Assembly (NCBI GenBank): GCA_026874595.1 | Contig: CM049317.1 | Location: 74,840,618-74,904,617, forward strand | Source: Sipunculus nudus | Lineage: Eukaryota > Annelida > Sipuncula > Golfingiida > Sipunculidae | DNA length: 64,000 bases | Direction of reading: 5' to 3' | Part shown: positions 1 through 13,600 of the stretch, one piece after another | How positions within the stretch are numbered: position 1 is the first letter of the stretch | Layout of the letters: the number at the start of each line of letters is the position of its first letter | Notes under the pieces: model-generated | Databases searched by the model: none | Seen by the model: the letters and a program-made list of their open reading frames with translations, nothing else | What the model was told of the DNA's origin: nothing | Position numbers and translations under genes: made by a program

Positions 1-762
1 CAGGCACTGAGCCTGAATAAACAAAAGCTGCAAGTAAAAAGAAAATATTTTACAAGATGAACAGACTTTTACAGATTATGAATAGAATCTGAACATTGTG
101 ACTCGTGAGAATACTGTAGGTTTACATGTATGATGATGGTATAATACTCATGAGTAGTGGGGACCAAACCATCACTCATTGTGAGATAAACTAAACGGGA
201 AAAATAAACCACTGCTAATTGTCCCACATGCGCCGTATTTTCCTTTGTTCTAACTGTACGTTCAAATCTGCTTGCATCACAGGCTCATGAAAAGTGACCA
301 TGCAAGTGAAGTTGCATGGTGACTTTCCAAATATGGCAAAGAACTGGTGCTTAGCCAAAAAAATTACACCCGTGAACTTCGACCAGGGAGGCGGGGCATG
401 TGGGACAAATCAGTTATAGCCCAATGAAATGTAAAGCAAGCCAAGAGATTTGCTCGGCTTGTGTCAATCATGGCAGGCTCGCCATAACCAATACGTGTAC
501 AACATCACGCACCTTTCAGGCATTTGAGCAAATGTTCAATATTGAATGAAAAGACGTGTGTGTACAGTCTAATTCTAATCAAAGCACCAATCAGGTTAAC
601 TGCTGATTCAAAAAGAAAACATTAAACTCTCAAAATGACCAATATGCTGACTCAGTGGAAGATTCCAGGATACAAGTAGCTAAATCAATCATGACACAAA
701 AACGTAGGACATAAAATAAGACAACTCACTCTTACCTCTTACTATATATGCACTATCTGGTG

Positions 763-768
<6 letters not shown>

Positions 769-826
<58 letters not shown>
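769..826. repeat. (TA)n microsatellite
   Basis: About 29 uninterrupted TA dinucleotides are read directly. It lies in noncoding sequence; no function is implied. Confidence 0.95.
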
Positions 827-828
<2 letters not shown>

Positions 829-3524
829 GTTCTGGAATTATAGGCATTAATTTCAAATCTTATATTATTAAAACTTCATTATCTGAAATCAGATATATAC
901 ATCTGATATTTCACATTTGACATTTCACAAAATAAAAAAGTTTCTACTTTTTAATTCCCCTGTCTCATGCACACTTCTTACTGAAGTTCATAAGCCAGGT
1001 ATAGCTTGCTCCGAATATCCTGTTGACTAATTCTGCACAAAAATATACAAGTATCAAGTGATCTGAGCTGCTCAACAAAATATCCATCATACTCTGTGTA
1101 CTGTTTCTAACATGTGACAAAATGATACAACCAAAATGAATAAAAATCACCTTGAAAAACAAATAGCAGGGAACATATAGAGCCCAAATTTTCAAAAATA
1201 CTATCTGGCAGCTTGGTCTATAATACTATGATGCTAATTAAAGTTTGGTAGCCTCTAAAGCTAAGTAGAAAACCACCATACTTTTTGTACATATTGTGGA
1301 AGACAAACTTATTAACTGCAGGTGTATGAAACAAATGATATATGCATAAATACTGTAAAATAAGTATGTGAAGTGAAAGACGGGGATTACACTATAATAG
1401 CATTGATGTCACCATGGTGACATCAGCTGACAGCATTGGATGTGACCCCCTAACTTGCAGTTCCCTGTTGGGCATCTAGATATGACATAATTGGATTTCA
1501 CAATTATACACAGTTCAGATTGTTTTTTCAATTTTTGAATCAATTTGATAATTCCAAAAAGAAAAGCATTTTGGAATCAATTGCTTTTCTTTTTGGAATT
1601 ATGAATTTGTTTGTTATCATGGCAACCAATGATATTCATGTGGTCTTGCAGGTACTTTTATAGCTAGTTTTTTTTTAAACAGTTATGATTGTGAGCTTGA
1701 TTATTCATGATTAAAGCCATAAAATGATATCCCTATTAACCAAGGATTATACAGAAGCATGATGGCAATCATAAAGCATCTGATCTAAGAAATCAAGAAA
1801 ATGGTGTCCTCAAGGGATAATAAAACAATGGGTCATACCATGCCACTGATAAACTGATTAAAATATGATCCTGTTCTCCCTGTTTTTTCTTTTCATCTGT
1901 GATGGAAATACAAAATCACTGAAGTAGGCAGTCAAAAACAGGTTTTGCAAAAAAACTGAAAACAAAATTAATTCTACCACAACTGACTGCCACATGTACA
2001 GACTCGTAAAGAAATCACTGCTGTGTGTGAATGTTTGTGGTTGCAAGTTAGAATTATTTACATGATTGTATGTAATTATGATTGACATGATGCAGAGTTG
2101 ATTATAACTGATGATTACAGTGACACCCTGTATCCAATTGAGACTCAAATCCTTGACGGTCAAGGTCAATATCTCACTCAGGATCATATCTTATTTTTTC
2201 CTCAAATAATTTCATCCAGGATCACAAGGTAATATTTATTCTGATGATGCAGATAATGCCTCTAAGTACACAAGTGTAAGAATTCTCGTATACAGCATGT
2301 GTTGATGACACAGATACAAATATGAGCTAGTAAAACAGATGTGTAAAGTGACAAAAAATTAGTGCTGTATTCATGAAGGAATTCATTATTACCAGTGATA
2401 TTGCCTTAATATTGTAGTTGCATCCGTAGACTTCCCTGTCAAATGTACACTCAACGAAATACTTCCATCTGAATATCAGATGGAGGATAAAAAATAAAAT
2501 GCTCTTCGCTCTCAGGTTTTCAAAAAGTTAAAGAAATGTACAGAGTTGAGACAGTTATAAAAAATAAAATAATCCATATAATCAAAATAACAGTAACAGA
2601 ATGTAAAATACTGTAGGTTGTCATTTTATACCACAGTGATCAGCTGAAATTCCAGTTGAGGATTACTGATTGGGGTTTGTTAAAGGATTAATTATAAAAA
2701 GGATTATTAATTATTCAATTCAAATGTCCAAATTGGCACATATCTGGACATTCTTTGCTCACACATTGTGGGGTCAAAACATCTCTATGCACCAACACTT
2801 CTATTTTTTCCCATTTATTTTCTATCACTTCTTTAAACATGATTCACATGTCACGTGTATAACAATGTTAATGACGTTTTACTGGCCGTGAAGCATCACA
2901 TAAATTCACACATTGTTCAAGATATTCACACCTTTAGTACTGTAAAGAGTATTTAAAATATAAAATGTTGTTTTTGTTCTCAAATATTCAAAATAGAACA
3001 TTACCTTCTGTTTGATACTATACAGGTAGCTGATAGCCACCCCTTTCCAATGAGTTAGAAAAATCATGATCTGTTTGTTTCTCCGCTGCTGCAGTTCCTT
3101 GCTCTTAAATATATCTTCCATTTTGAGACAGGTTTATATTCCATGCCAATGCCATTCTGTCATAACCATTTATGCCATTCTTGAAATAATCGGATAGACT
3201 GGTATCTATCACTGTTCAAGCCGTGCTGCTGTAAACTGGTACCCTGCACTATTACAGCTACATTACACTCTGCTAATCCTATCAACCAACCATTAACAGC
3301 TATTTTGAATATCAAAATAACTAGGAACTGTAACCAACTGGTTGTTGGATAAATGTATACAATTCTCTCAGTAGCAGAGACTGTAATGGCACATGGTACC
3401 AGTCTGTTCTTCAGAAAGCTGTTTAGACCAAACCACAAACCACTGCAGCATGACAAAGAGACGATGGCTATCAACAAACTTTAGCACCAGGTTTGTGTTA
3501 ATCATAAACATTTTTTGCAGATTT

Positions 3525-3541
3525 GGGGGGGGGGGGGGGGG
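3525..3541. repeat. Poly-G tract (17 G)
   Basis: An uninterrupted G run just beyond the PDI stop. Similar runs are at 13260-13275, 29875-29888 and, as C, 27851-27865. Lengths may be affected by sequencing error. Confidence 0.9.
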
Positions 3542-3681
3542 CTGAATAAAAGCTTTACCATAACAGCAACTATAAACCACTAACCCTTGACTAATTTCTT
3601 ATTAAAGCCTAATCCCTGGGAATTATTAAAATCAAACTTTTTGTTTGCATAGAAAGTATTTGACATCATCCTGTCCCAACA

Positions 3682-4677
3682 TCACAACTCATCCTTGCTG
3701 CCCTGGCTGGGGTTCATAAAGTTTAAGAAATCTTCTTTTGTTCTACCACCTTCGTATTCTTTGTTAAATTTACCATTTTGGTAAAACCTGAATGTAGGGT
3801 ACGCCTTGGCTTCTTCTCTTTGGCACAGATCTGTGAAGATATATAAAAATATGTCAGGAGAAGCTAATACATGCACATTTAGTTACTGAACCAGGGCAGG
3901 ATATTATCCAGTGGTTCCCTTTGGCAGTGGAATAAGGAGTTGCAAGTCACGTTATTTCTCATTTATGAACTCATGCAGTTTAATTGTACAACATTCTTCA
4001 TCTGGATTCATGCTCAAATTTCCTTGGACTTAATATTTACCATTTGTGATATTTTACCTGACAGACAGGTAGGTTGACTGACAGACAGTGATCTATCACT
4101 ACAGCCAAGCATGACTGACCTTACATCAGCTGTCCCAAATTAGCAGGTACTGAGGTTTTATAGGTTTTGCCTGACACAATCTGTTACAGACTCTTGTTTT
4201 ACAATGCTCTTTCTTAAGATTCATAATATGAAGAAAAAAATCAAGATTTATTATCTGTAAGTTTCTTTTTATAGCCTCGGCAATAAAAAAGGGATTTACT
4301 GTACTGATTATTTGGCTTTGTAAAATGAATTATATATTACAAAAACTGTGAGATTTTCTAAATTTTCAATAAAAATCATTTAAATATAACTTATATTCCA
4401 AAATTACTGTGTGACTATACCTTGTGCTTTTGTGCAGTCCACGGCTGCTAACGAGTTTTTGCTGTCTGCACCTAACTCATCATAAGCATCTTGGAAGTCA
4501 GGTTTGGAAGATTTACAATGTGGGCACCATGGGGCGTAAAACATAACAAGCACTCCGTCCTTATCTGCCAGATGAGCAGGGAATGTTTTACTGGTAAGAT
4601 GTGGGACGGCCCCTGGCTCGTCACCCCAGCCGGGCTCCCCTGCCTCCTCCTGAGCTGGTGCAGAATCACCTCCTGGG
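3682..4677 (-). CDS. PDIA5-like: PDIA5-like exons 24-25: catalytic domain a5 (CPHC) and KDEL
   Basis: Exons 4677-4421 and 3830-3682 encode residues 633-767. FYAPWCPHCKSSKPDF (pair C684/C687) is followed by LAAVDCTKAQDLC and AKAYPTF with cis-proline 730. The chain ends ...QGSKDEL and stop; KDEL is the classic retrieval signal for lumenal ER proteins. Unlike the other four domains, a5 has its active-site Trp codon and CXXC in one uninterrupted exon, so introns present in its sister a3 have been lost here or were gained there. Confidence 0.95.
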
Positions 4678-7600
4678 CTGAAATAATTAAATAAAATTAT
4701 ATTAAATGATTAAATAAGATTAAATCAAATAATTAAATAAGACCATATATAAATGTACTATGGTTGGCTTCATATGCATGGAGTTTAAATTTTGTGATTT
4801 CCACATTCTCATTGATATTCATTTTCGTAATCTCACTATACAATAAAATACATAAAGTTTGACAATATTATATGAACTAATATGTCAATATTATAATGAA
4901 CAGAGACCCAAATAAACATTGTATGAATATAGATATATGTTTAATATTGATAGATATATTTATAGTATAGGTAGATATATCTTTAATATAGGTAGATAGG
5001 TTGAAAGATCTGATTACATTTACAATATCTTTCATGTAAGGTAACATATGAGATATTTTTCATTTTTGAGTCTTTTATTCATGACAGAATTATTCTTCAT
5101 GATTATTTCCCATCATGAATATCACAAATTTGAAACCCTCACAAACAAAAACAGAACCACAGTGTTAAACCCACCATCTTCTGAAACATGATTTACGTAA
5201 CAACTTAGACAACCAAACATGCACCTTTAATCCAAATGTTAAGTTTTTGACAAGACTGCTCATAATGATGAGCAGATAATTAGCTGCACTGTCAACCATA
5301 ATACAAAATAATCTCTATATTTATCAATATTTTGAGTCATCCATTATTTACTGAATTGACACCCCCATTTCCTTACTTTTTCATAAATCCAACTAGGTCT
5401 TCTTTTGATCTGCCCCTGTTGTATTCACTTTTTTCTTGACCATTTCTGAAAATATCACAAGTCAGTCAATGTGAAAAAAATGTTAAATGAATCACACAGG
5501 AGAGGTTTAAAGATTGCAAGACTATAAATGTACCATCATAAATGTACCAAACTGGTGACATCTGTATTTTGCGTTATATTAAGTACTAGAAATGTGACAC
5601 ACTGAATTACAGAATTACACAGTAATACACAGAAAACACCCAATCTTGCTAGATAAAGTCTTTTCTTACTATCACGTTTTGTAAGCCATATAATTCATAC
5701 TTGTAAACTGTACAAAAGAACTGAAATGCATAATTATACAATTTTGATATTTAATATACTCATAAAATTACAATATTAAAAATTATTTGTATTATTCAAA
5801 TATTATGATCTTACAAAAACTGTATTTGCATATTTATATCATATATTTAACAAAATACATTTTTAACAATATATACTTAACAATACTGGTCTAATGGCAC
5901 AGTGTTATATAAAAAATAAAATGATGTTTTTAAGAGCAGCAGACCAAAACCCCAATTACTGGCACTGGGAAATACATTTCTTATAATTGTAACTCATAAT
6001 GCATTTACATTGACTGAAAATACATGAAATGGGGGAAAATGTGTGAATACTCACTCAAAATATTTCACTGAAATAGAAGAAAAGAAACAGCTTGTTAGTC
6101 TCTTCGACTAATAATAATATATAACAGATTTATATTTATTCATGTTAAGCACACATGGCATGGCAAATCAAGTCTGTGCATTTTTCTTACCTTAACATTT
6201 CATATAAGTTTGCTTAATATATCCTAAATATGTTCAATACAGTACTGACTAAATTATATGCTATCATTTATACAAGTAATACATAATACATGATTTTATT
6301 TAAGAAATCAAAGTGTTGAAAAAATTAGAGTGAAGTTTGGTACCAATAGCAGCCACCAGACGGCAGCAGATGACAGTTACTGGTTTTTCACAAGGAAATG
6401 GCTTTTTTTCAAAATTTAAATTATTCTACACAAATTCAAAGAGTACATGAATGATGCAGAGGGTGTGCTTTCCCCATGAGACACGATATGCTTAATAAAA
6501 CTGAGGTAAGGTTATCCTATATACCAACTGTCAGGGCGACATGAAGAAAGTTCGCAAATTTTCTTACTTATAATATCTTAAATGCTCTCATTATCAAAAG
6601 AAATATGTTTCACAAGAAATCATGATTATTTTTTTAATTCTGTTTCTATGGTATACCTGAACAAAAACCTACATCTCAGCAGTAGAACTGTGCATTTGAC
6701 CAAGGGATCATAGATCCAAAATTCATTTAATGTACAGTAACTGCAATACCCAGATGCAGGACATTTACTATACAATGAATGCTGGAGATATGTGAGGTGA
6801 ATTCCTAGTACAGATTCACAGGTTATAATGAACTTAATAAGAAAAAAGACTAATTATAAACAGAATGTCAAAATATGTTTTGGTTATAAACTGAGTGTCC
6901 ACTGATTTAGACAGCCTGCCTCTCACTAAGTTTATGTACACTTACAAGTGGGGTATCCTCGGATCTCAAACCTCTGACCTAATGCTTGTTCTGCTGTAGC
7001 GTCAACTGCTGCCAGGACACCGTCAACCTGAAACAAAATCACAATGGTCCCAGTAATGAAATGTTCAGGGGAGACCAGGGCATTTTTGTATTACCTCAGG
7101 ATCAAGACCAGGGCTTTGGTGAATTACCTATGGATCAACTCTGGTTTACCTACTACATCAAGTTAACCAATATATTTCAGTAGGAAAAATATAAGTTCCA
7201 TGACTGATAGCCTTTATGTACAAAATTATATTAATAATACAGAAATATATCATACCCTGTAAATTTATACAGAAAAGAATACTGTTTAATTGCATGCTTA
7301 TCATGTTAAGGTAGCTTCAAGCCATGAATGTATATTAAAGTTTATACGCATGAATAATGTTAGGAATCTGAATCAAATTAATAGTTGGGAAAACCATCAG
7401 ATCTGATCAGTTATTAAAATTCAATTTTCATAAAATATTGTGGTCAGAACCACTGGATGCTGAAGTACATGCTCATGTATGGCACATATGACAAAGGAAA
7501 ATTAAGAGCTCTACTAAAGATGGGAAATTTAGTCATCACACAGGAATTTATTAAAACTTTAAATCTATCATGAAATCTCTACTTTAGGTATTGCTGTCAA

Positions 7601-10600
7601 TTAAAAAAGTCAGATTTTCCTCATACTGTGTGACATGTTAGAAAATAATTATAAAGAAACTGAATCTACATGATGGATCAATGTCCTCATCCAATAAAAG
7701 TGATGATGTCCAGCAAATTCTGTCACATATTAACACTTACTCTGCCTGATTTTCTGCCAAGACAGGAGTGTAACTTTACTTGGGACCATGCAGCACTCAT
7801 AAAACCACAGCAAATTACAACTGACTTCATCTCAGAGGGTAAGTAGATAATTTTAGTTTTATATATATAACTTTTCCCTTCAATTCTACATCGCCTGGCA
7901 CATTCATTAACTTGATGAGAGAGAGTTGAACACTTACATTTTGTTCAAACAGCTCAGCAGCAGCCGCTCCATAAGCTGGTTTCATGGCTTTACAGTGTCC
8001 ACACCCTGTAACAACAGAAGATGTGGTCAGACAAAACTGAGTGCAATATGCAGAAAGTCATAAAAGAAGGAAGTTACCTTGTATTATTGGAACTACACGC
8101 AGGGGCTTGTAAGCACAATTGTTATGTAGCAATTTCAAAAATTTTAGTGAGGTTTTCATTTTTTTTGGATTTCATGGGTAAGCAAAGTGCATGAAGTTAG
8201 GACCTCAAATAAATTTAAGTCACAGATTTCACGCAGACAAGTCTGCTTTTATGGGAATGAATTACTGAAAGACTTGATTTATGAATTATTTCATTTTCTC
8301 TCTTCATTAGACCCACCACACTTAATATAAGATACATTTACAGACATCACCCACATCACTCATACACTTATGAATGGTGAAAATGACTTCTGTGAATTTC
8401 AACAGGATAAATCACTCTCTTTTTACAATTTTATACATCTGCTTTCTGATATACTTGACCTCCAGTCTGGGTGTGCACAGATGGACTGATGATCTGTTAT
8501 TTTACCCACAGTTTACTCACACGGTGCATAAAACATGACAAGCACAGAGTTATGTTCTGCCATAAATCCGTCGAAGTTGCTGCTGGTCAGGTGGTGGACA
8601 TTCTCGTGACCTTCGACCTCTTTCCACTGACTCTCTGGTGAAGGAGGTGGAGGAGGCATGGAGGCCAGAGGGTTCGAGGGGTCATTCATAAAGTTCACAA
8701 AATCGTCCTCCTACAAATACAAAATATTTCAGTATGTCTGTACAGAATTTTTGTCAGCATAAAGTTTCCATAAAATTAGCTAATTAATGTATTCTTAAAA
8801 AGAGGTAAACTTACATAGGGAAACATTTCTGCCACTCACAACAACATGAATTTAGGCAATCATTTCAATCAAGCAGTTTTCATTAATTTTAAAAATAATA
8901 TAAACCAGATATTTAGGAGAATTATTATATAGAAGAATTAATTATTTGCAACAAACAATCAGGTTTTACAATATATTAGGTCTTACACTTAAAAGATTAA
9001 GAAATCAAAGAAGACAAATTTTCTCCTTCAGTTAGCCATATAGACTCCAACAGTGTGAAAATTTTTCCCCATAAGATTTTCCATGGTTTACCCTTTTACA
9101 TTACAGGTTTAACCTCAACAGACTGCAACGTAGCCTGTAGAATAGAGGCTTTGCTTCAACAGAATACATAAGTTTCAAACTATAGATTGTACAAGTTTTT
9201 CACTGATAATTCCCTACCTGCCTTCCTCCAGCGTATTTCTGTGAGTTTTTGCCGTAGTTGTAGTACTTAAACGTGGGGTATCCAGACACATCCTCCTTAG
9301 AACATGCCCCACTGTTAGATGTACAGTCAATAGCAGCAAACACCACCTGCAATAAAACAGCATAGATCAATATATATCAAAACTAAGTGAAAATCAAGTG
9401 ATGATGACAACTGCTCTTGTGTAAAGTATTTCTTGCATGTTGTTGATACTTAGAGGGTAAATTGCAGTGGTGCCATAATGATTTTTACAGTGATAACCAT
9501 AGATCTTGCCACCACACTAGCGACATCTGTTGGTGACTATTGACACTAACAGTTCAGGTTCATTATATCACACAAAAGAGACTATTTTGCTATATCTCAA
9601 ATGATGAAAGTAAAGAGTCATATCTTAGAGGTGGGGTTCCTGTCTGTGGCACATATCTGCTTTCATATAACAAAACCCGAAATGCTGGCTCATAGGACCC
9701 TTACCAAGCAGAGGACCATTACGTGCAGTGCACATGCTTGCAGAAAAGGTATATTACAGAATGTTGTCTCCTTCTGACTCTCTTTGTGACAGTAGACTGG
9801 AAAATCTACTACATACTGTGTTTAAAAACTAATAAATGTGTATAATATGGTATGATTCTGCTTTTAAGACGAAAATCAGATTCTGACATATTAGGAACCA
9901 AAAAGGTATTGAATATGTGGTTCGATTATATAAATCTGCAAAATGGTCTGAACAGAATGTATCTGAAGTGTAATGTATTCATTAATAAAATCATTTTTCA
10001 CAGATTGTACATATTTAGAGGACAACAACACTGCAGTGATTGTTTAGTGCTATCTACCTTTGCATTGTCTTTAAACTTCTCAGCAGCGTTGGTATATTCA
10101 GGCTTGGCTTTCTTGCAGTGTCCACACCCTGCATACAAAACAAGATTGTTACCACTAGTCAATTCACAGGCCTTTCATTTTACTTATTCAGCTTATCATT
10201 ATCATGCAAATGCAAAACATTATTATTATCAATGTAACTTATGATATATGATAATTACTTCACAAATATTTTTATACATAGGCAGCTTTGTGTAATAAGT
10301 AAATAATAAGGAAATTAATACAACTTTTATTACAAACCCAATGATAAATGATAAAAATTGATTTACAATATCCACATTATCTAGATATATTACTGGTAAA
10401 AGTTACAGCAACTAGCAGGACAAAAGTACTATATTTCTAATCTGAAGTTTCCTCAGGCAGAGAAAAAGTGCTACAAGAAATGGGCTGGGAAAACATTAGA
10501 AGACTGATGACAAGGAAGAAAAGCGTGAAGCTGATGAAGACTGACACCACCTGTAAACACAGATGTTAATGCCAAATATTAGCCATGTTTCATAAATATT

Positions 10601-13600
10601 ACTTATATGGAACATAGTAGCTCATGCCAAACATGAAACCATTTGTTCCATAAATATGACTTATATGGAACACAGAACATGCCAAACATGAACTATTTTA
10701 ACATGAACATGACTTACATGGAGCATAGAACATGACAAGAACATGTTTCTTCTTCTTCAGGTAGGAGTTGAATGTGTCATCCTTCAGATGGACAACCTCA
10801 CTTTCTGTGTCCTCCCAGCTTGGCTCAGGGGGAGGGGGCGGGGGAGGCTCCTTAGGGCTGTAATTAACATGACATTATAATAAATACTCTATAGCTAATC
10901 ATTACACCTCTGCCCGGACATATTCCATTTTCTCTTGGTTGTCTGCTTAGCTATTTGATTGTCCTGGCTGTTAAGGAAAAAAATTATGATTTCAAAAATT
11001 TATAAATGGATTTTGATAATTTATTTTTAAATTTTGTGCTGATTTAAAAAATTTATAAATGGATTTTGATTAATTCTCTGAAGTTAAGTGAAAAGTTCAT
11101 GAGCAGATTCTGATCAAATTTTGTTAAGTGCTAGGGACACACCAAAGAAACAACTAATTAGATCTTTAAGGTAATCTGACTTACCATGATATATAACCAT
11201 TCAATTGTATTAGGGAAGATCTTTGGTCTGGCAGGCATGGCTAACCAATGATGCAAACATGCAACATATTTCTATCCTATTGATTGCATTCATATATTAC
11301 TTGCCCTAAAGTGCCAGACTTCAAATAATGATATATGATAAGAATACTGATAACATTGCTGGTCATAATGATTTATTTATGAACATCTTTTATTAAATAA
11401 AGACATCTTGGTACTCACTCTTTCATAAAGTCAACTATCTTGTCAGCTGTTCTTTCATTAAAACCAAATTCCTCCACGCCATCCCTGAAAATAACAGACA
11501 GCTTTAAATGATGATCCCTAAAGTTATTTCACAAAATACTTTAAGAAAAAAAATAAGCACTAAAACATTAGTTCATCCTATAACATAGTATAAATATTGA
11601 ATAATCAACCTGAGAACATTTTATGATTAAACATTTCTAATCAGAATACTACTTGAAAATTTGATTAGACTCTCCCATACAGTATATTTTTAAATATAAT
11701 GACATAATCAAAAGAACTTGAGTGCCAAAAAGCTATTGTTCCAATGGCAACTGGACAAATAAAGTGTGATAAAATTAATTTAAAAGGAAGACTAATCTTT
11801 AGGACTGATTACAGAGCAAGTAAAATCAATTCAATATGAATCTTGTGGGTCATCCTTTGTTTTTCATGTATTCTTAAAACTGATGTGCTACATCTCTTTT
11901 TTTTCAACTTATGCATACATAATTTACAGCATATTAAAAAAATAGATAAGAATTTGTGGTACAACTTACTTGAAATACTTGACTGTAACCCAGGAGGAAG
12001 ACACATATGGAAGAAAAAGAAAGTCAGTTTAGTGAACTCGATAAGATGTTCACAGAGATTAACCATATCTGGGACATATGACACTACAAATAATGCATAA
12101 TTAACATTTTAGTCTGATTGTATTTTGAATACTGATTGGTGGTTGTCAGCTGATTAAAATAATATTTTCAAGCTTAACTGTATGCTGAATGCCAATGGAC
12201 CAACATTGTCAGCCAATCAAAATATTATGTATAATCTTGAATGTACTATGAATGCTGCATTGTGGTAGCATTTGTCAGAGCTTGATGTATTCAATATAAA
12301 CTTGTATAATGATTGAAACTAGCAGCATTTATCATCTCACAAGTGATGATATAGCAAGTAACACCAAAGAGAATGTGTGCTAATATGTGAATTTTGAGTG
12401 GTTAATCAATGAGAACTTGGTTTAAATAATTTGAAAGTTTATATTGAATATCCAGACCATGGTGACTGCATCATGAACGCTGCTTTATTTACAAAAGTTA
12501 AATCCATCTTGAATGAACTGTAAATACACCAAATGCATTTTTTGAGAAAATAGGGGACACTGTAAACACAACAATCAAATGTACATAGGAGATTAAGCCC
12601 TTTTCTACCTGCAAGTTTACACCATTCACATTTAAGTTTGTGATATTCATTGACATTCTCACCTGTTGGGAAGCCCTTGATTTTGAACTTATCTCCAACT
12701 TTCTTCTCCTTTGTGGCATCAACTGCTGCCAATATGCCATCAATCTGAAAAATGTTATATACTCACTGTGAGTCCCAGTGTAATCTTTATTAAATTGCGT
12801 TTTCAAGTTGTTTCGTCAGAGTGCAGAAAAAATTCCACCTGATGTGTGGAAATTTTTTAATCTGTATTTCTGAAAAAGGATACCAAATTCAGGAAAAAAA
12901 CTAAATATGGCTCAACTTTATTAACCCTGTGTGAAGCAAGGGTTATAGGTTTCATTAGATTCTGTGTGTGTGTATGTAAGTTTGTGGGATATCTAGTGAC
13001 TGAAGTTATTGAAATTTATCATATAGATTGGTATTGTGAATGTGTTCACAAAGTTCAATTTTTGTGTAAATCCAAGTGTAAAAAACCCTGGAATGGGTGT
13101 TTTATGGGATTATATACACATTTTATGTTTTCACTAGATTGTAGCATGTGATGATATGGCCATCTTTGGAGTGCAAGTCATGATATTACAAATTACATGA
13201 GAACAATAACGTCATTCCACGTGCAGTTTCCCAGAAAGGTCTCAACCAACATGCATTGAGGGGGGGGGGGGGGGGTTTGTTCGTTATGTTTTATAGTCAA
13301 GGACAGCAAAACCACGATGTCTAGGGTGTTTCCCAAAATATTTTCCTTTGAAAAGTTCCCAGGAATATCACTGGTTTAATTAACATTCCATGGTACCAGC
13401 TTGGACCGCTATCTTCTGTGCATGGTTTGTGTCCCCATATCGGACACTTTTTTAATTTCAATTTTAATTTTATGACTTCTGGGTATTGAATTGAATCAAC
13501 CATAGTAGGTGAGTACAAGTATAAAGCCTCATCACGAGGATTCAATATCTACAAAATATCAGATGACTCATCAAACAAAAAGTTTATTTACAAATATTTA

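Larger units (their letters stand above)
1..3681. other. Noncoding flank beyond the PDI gene stop codon
   Basis: No convincing coding exon is seen here. The short open frames lack family similarity, codon-like composition or consistent splice sites. The part next to 3681 must include the 3' UTR of the minus-strand PDI gene, but no AATAAA-type signal on that strand was found within about 800 bases of the stop, so the transcript end is unresolved. The stretch contains a TA microsatellite near 800 and a poly-G run at 3525-3541. Confidence 0.6.

Noticed and set aside
3160-3477. Minus-strand frame of 105 codons beyond the PDI stop
   Set aside because: It lies downstream of a clear KDEL-stop, has no recognisable domain and no start context; treated as chance.
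4491-4694. Plus-strand open frame of 67 codons
   Set aside because: It is the antisense shadow of PDI exon 24, whose minus-strand reading carries the CPHC active site.
9852-10244. 130-codon plus-strand frame
   Set aside because: It crosses PDI exon 17 in antisense and includes intron sequence; codon content is not protein-like.
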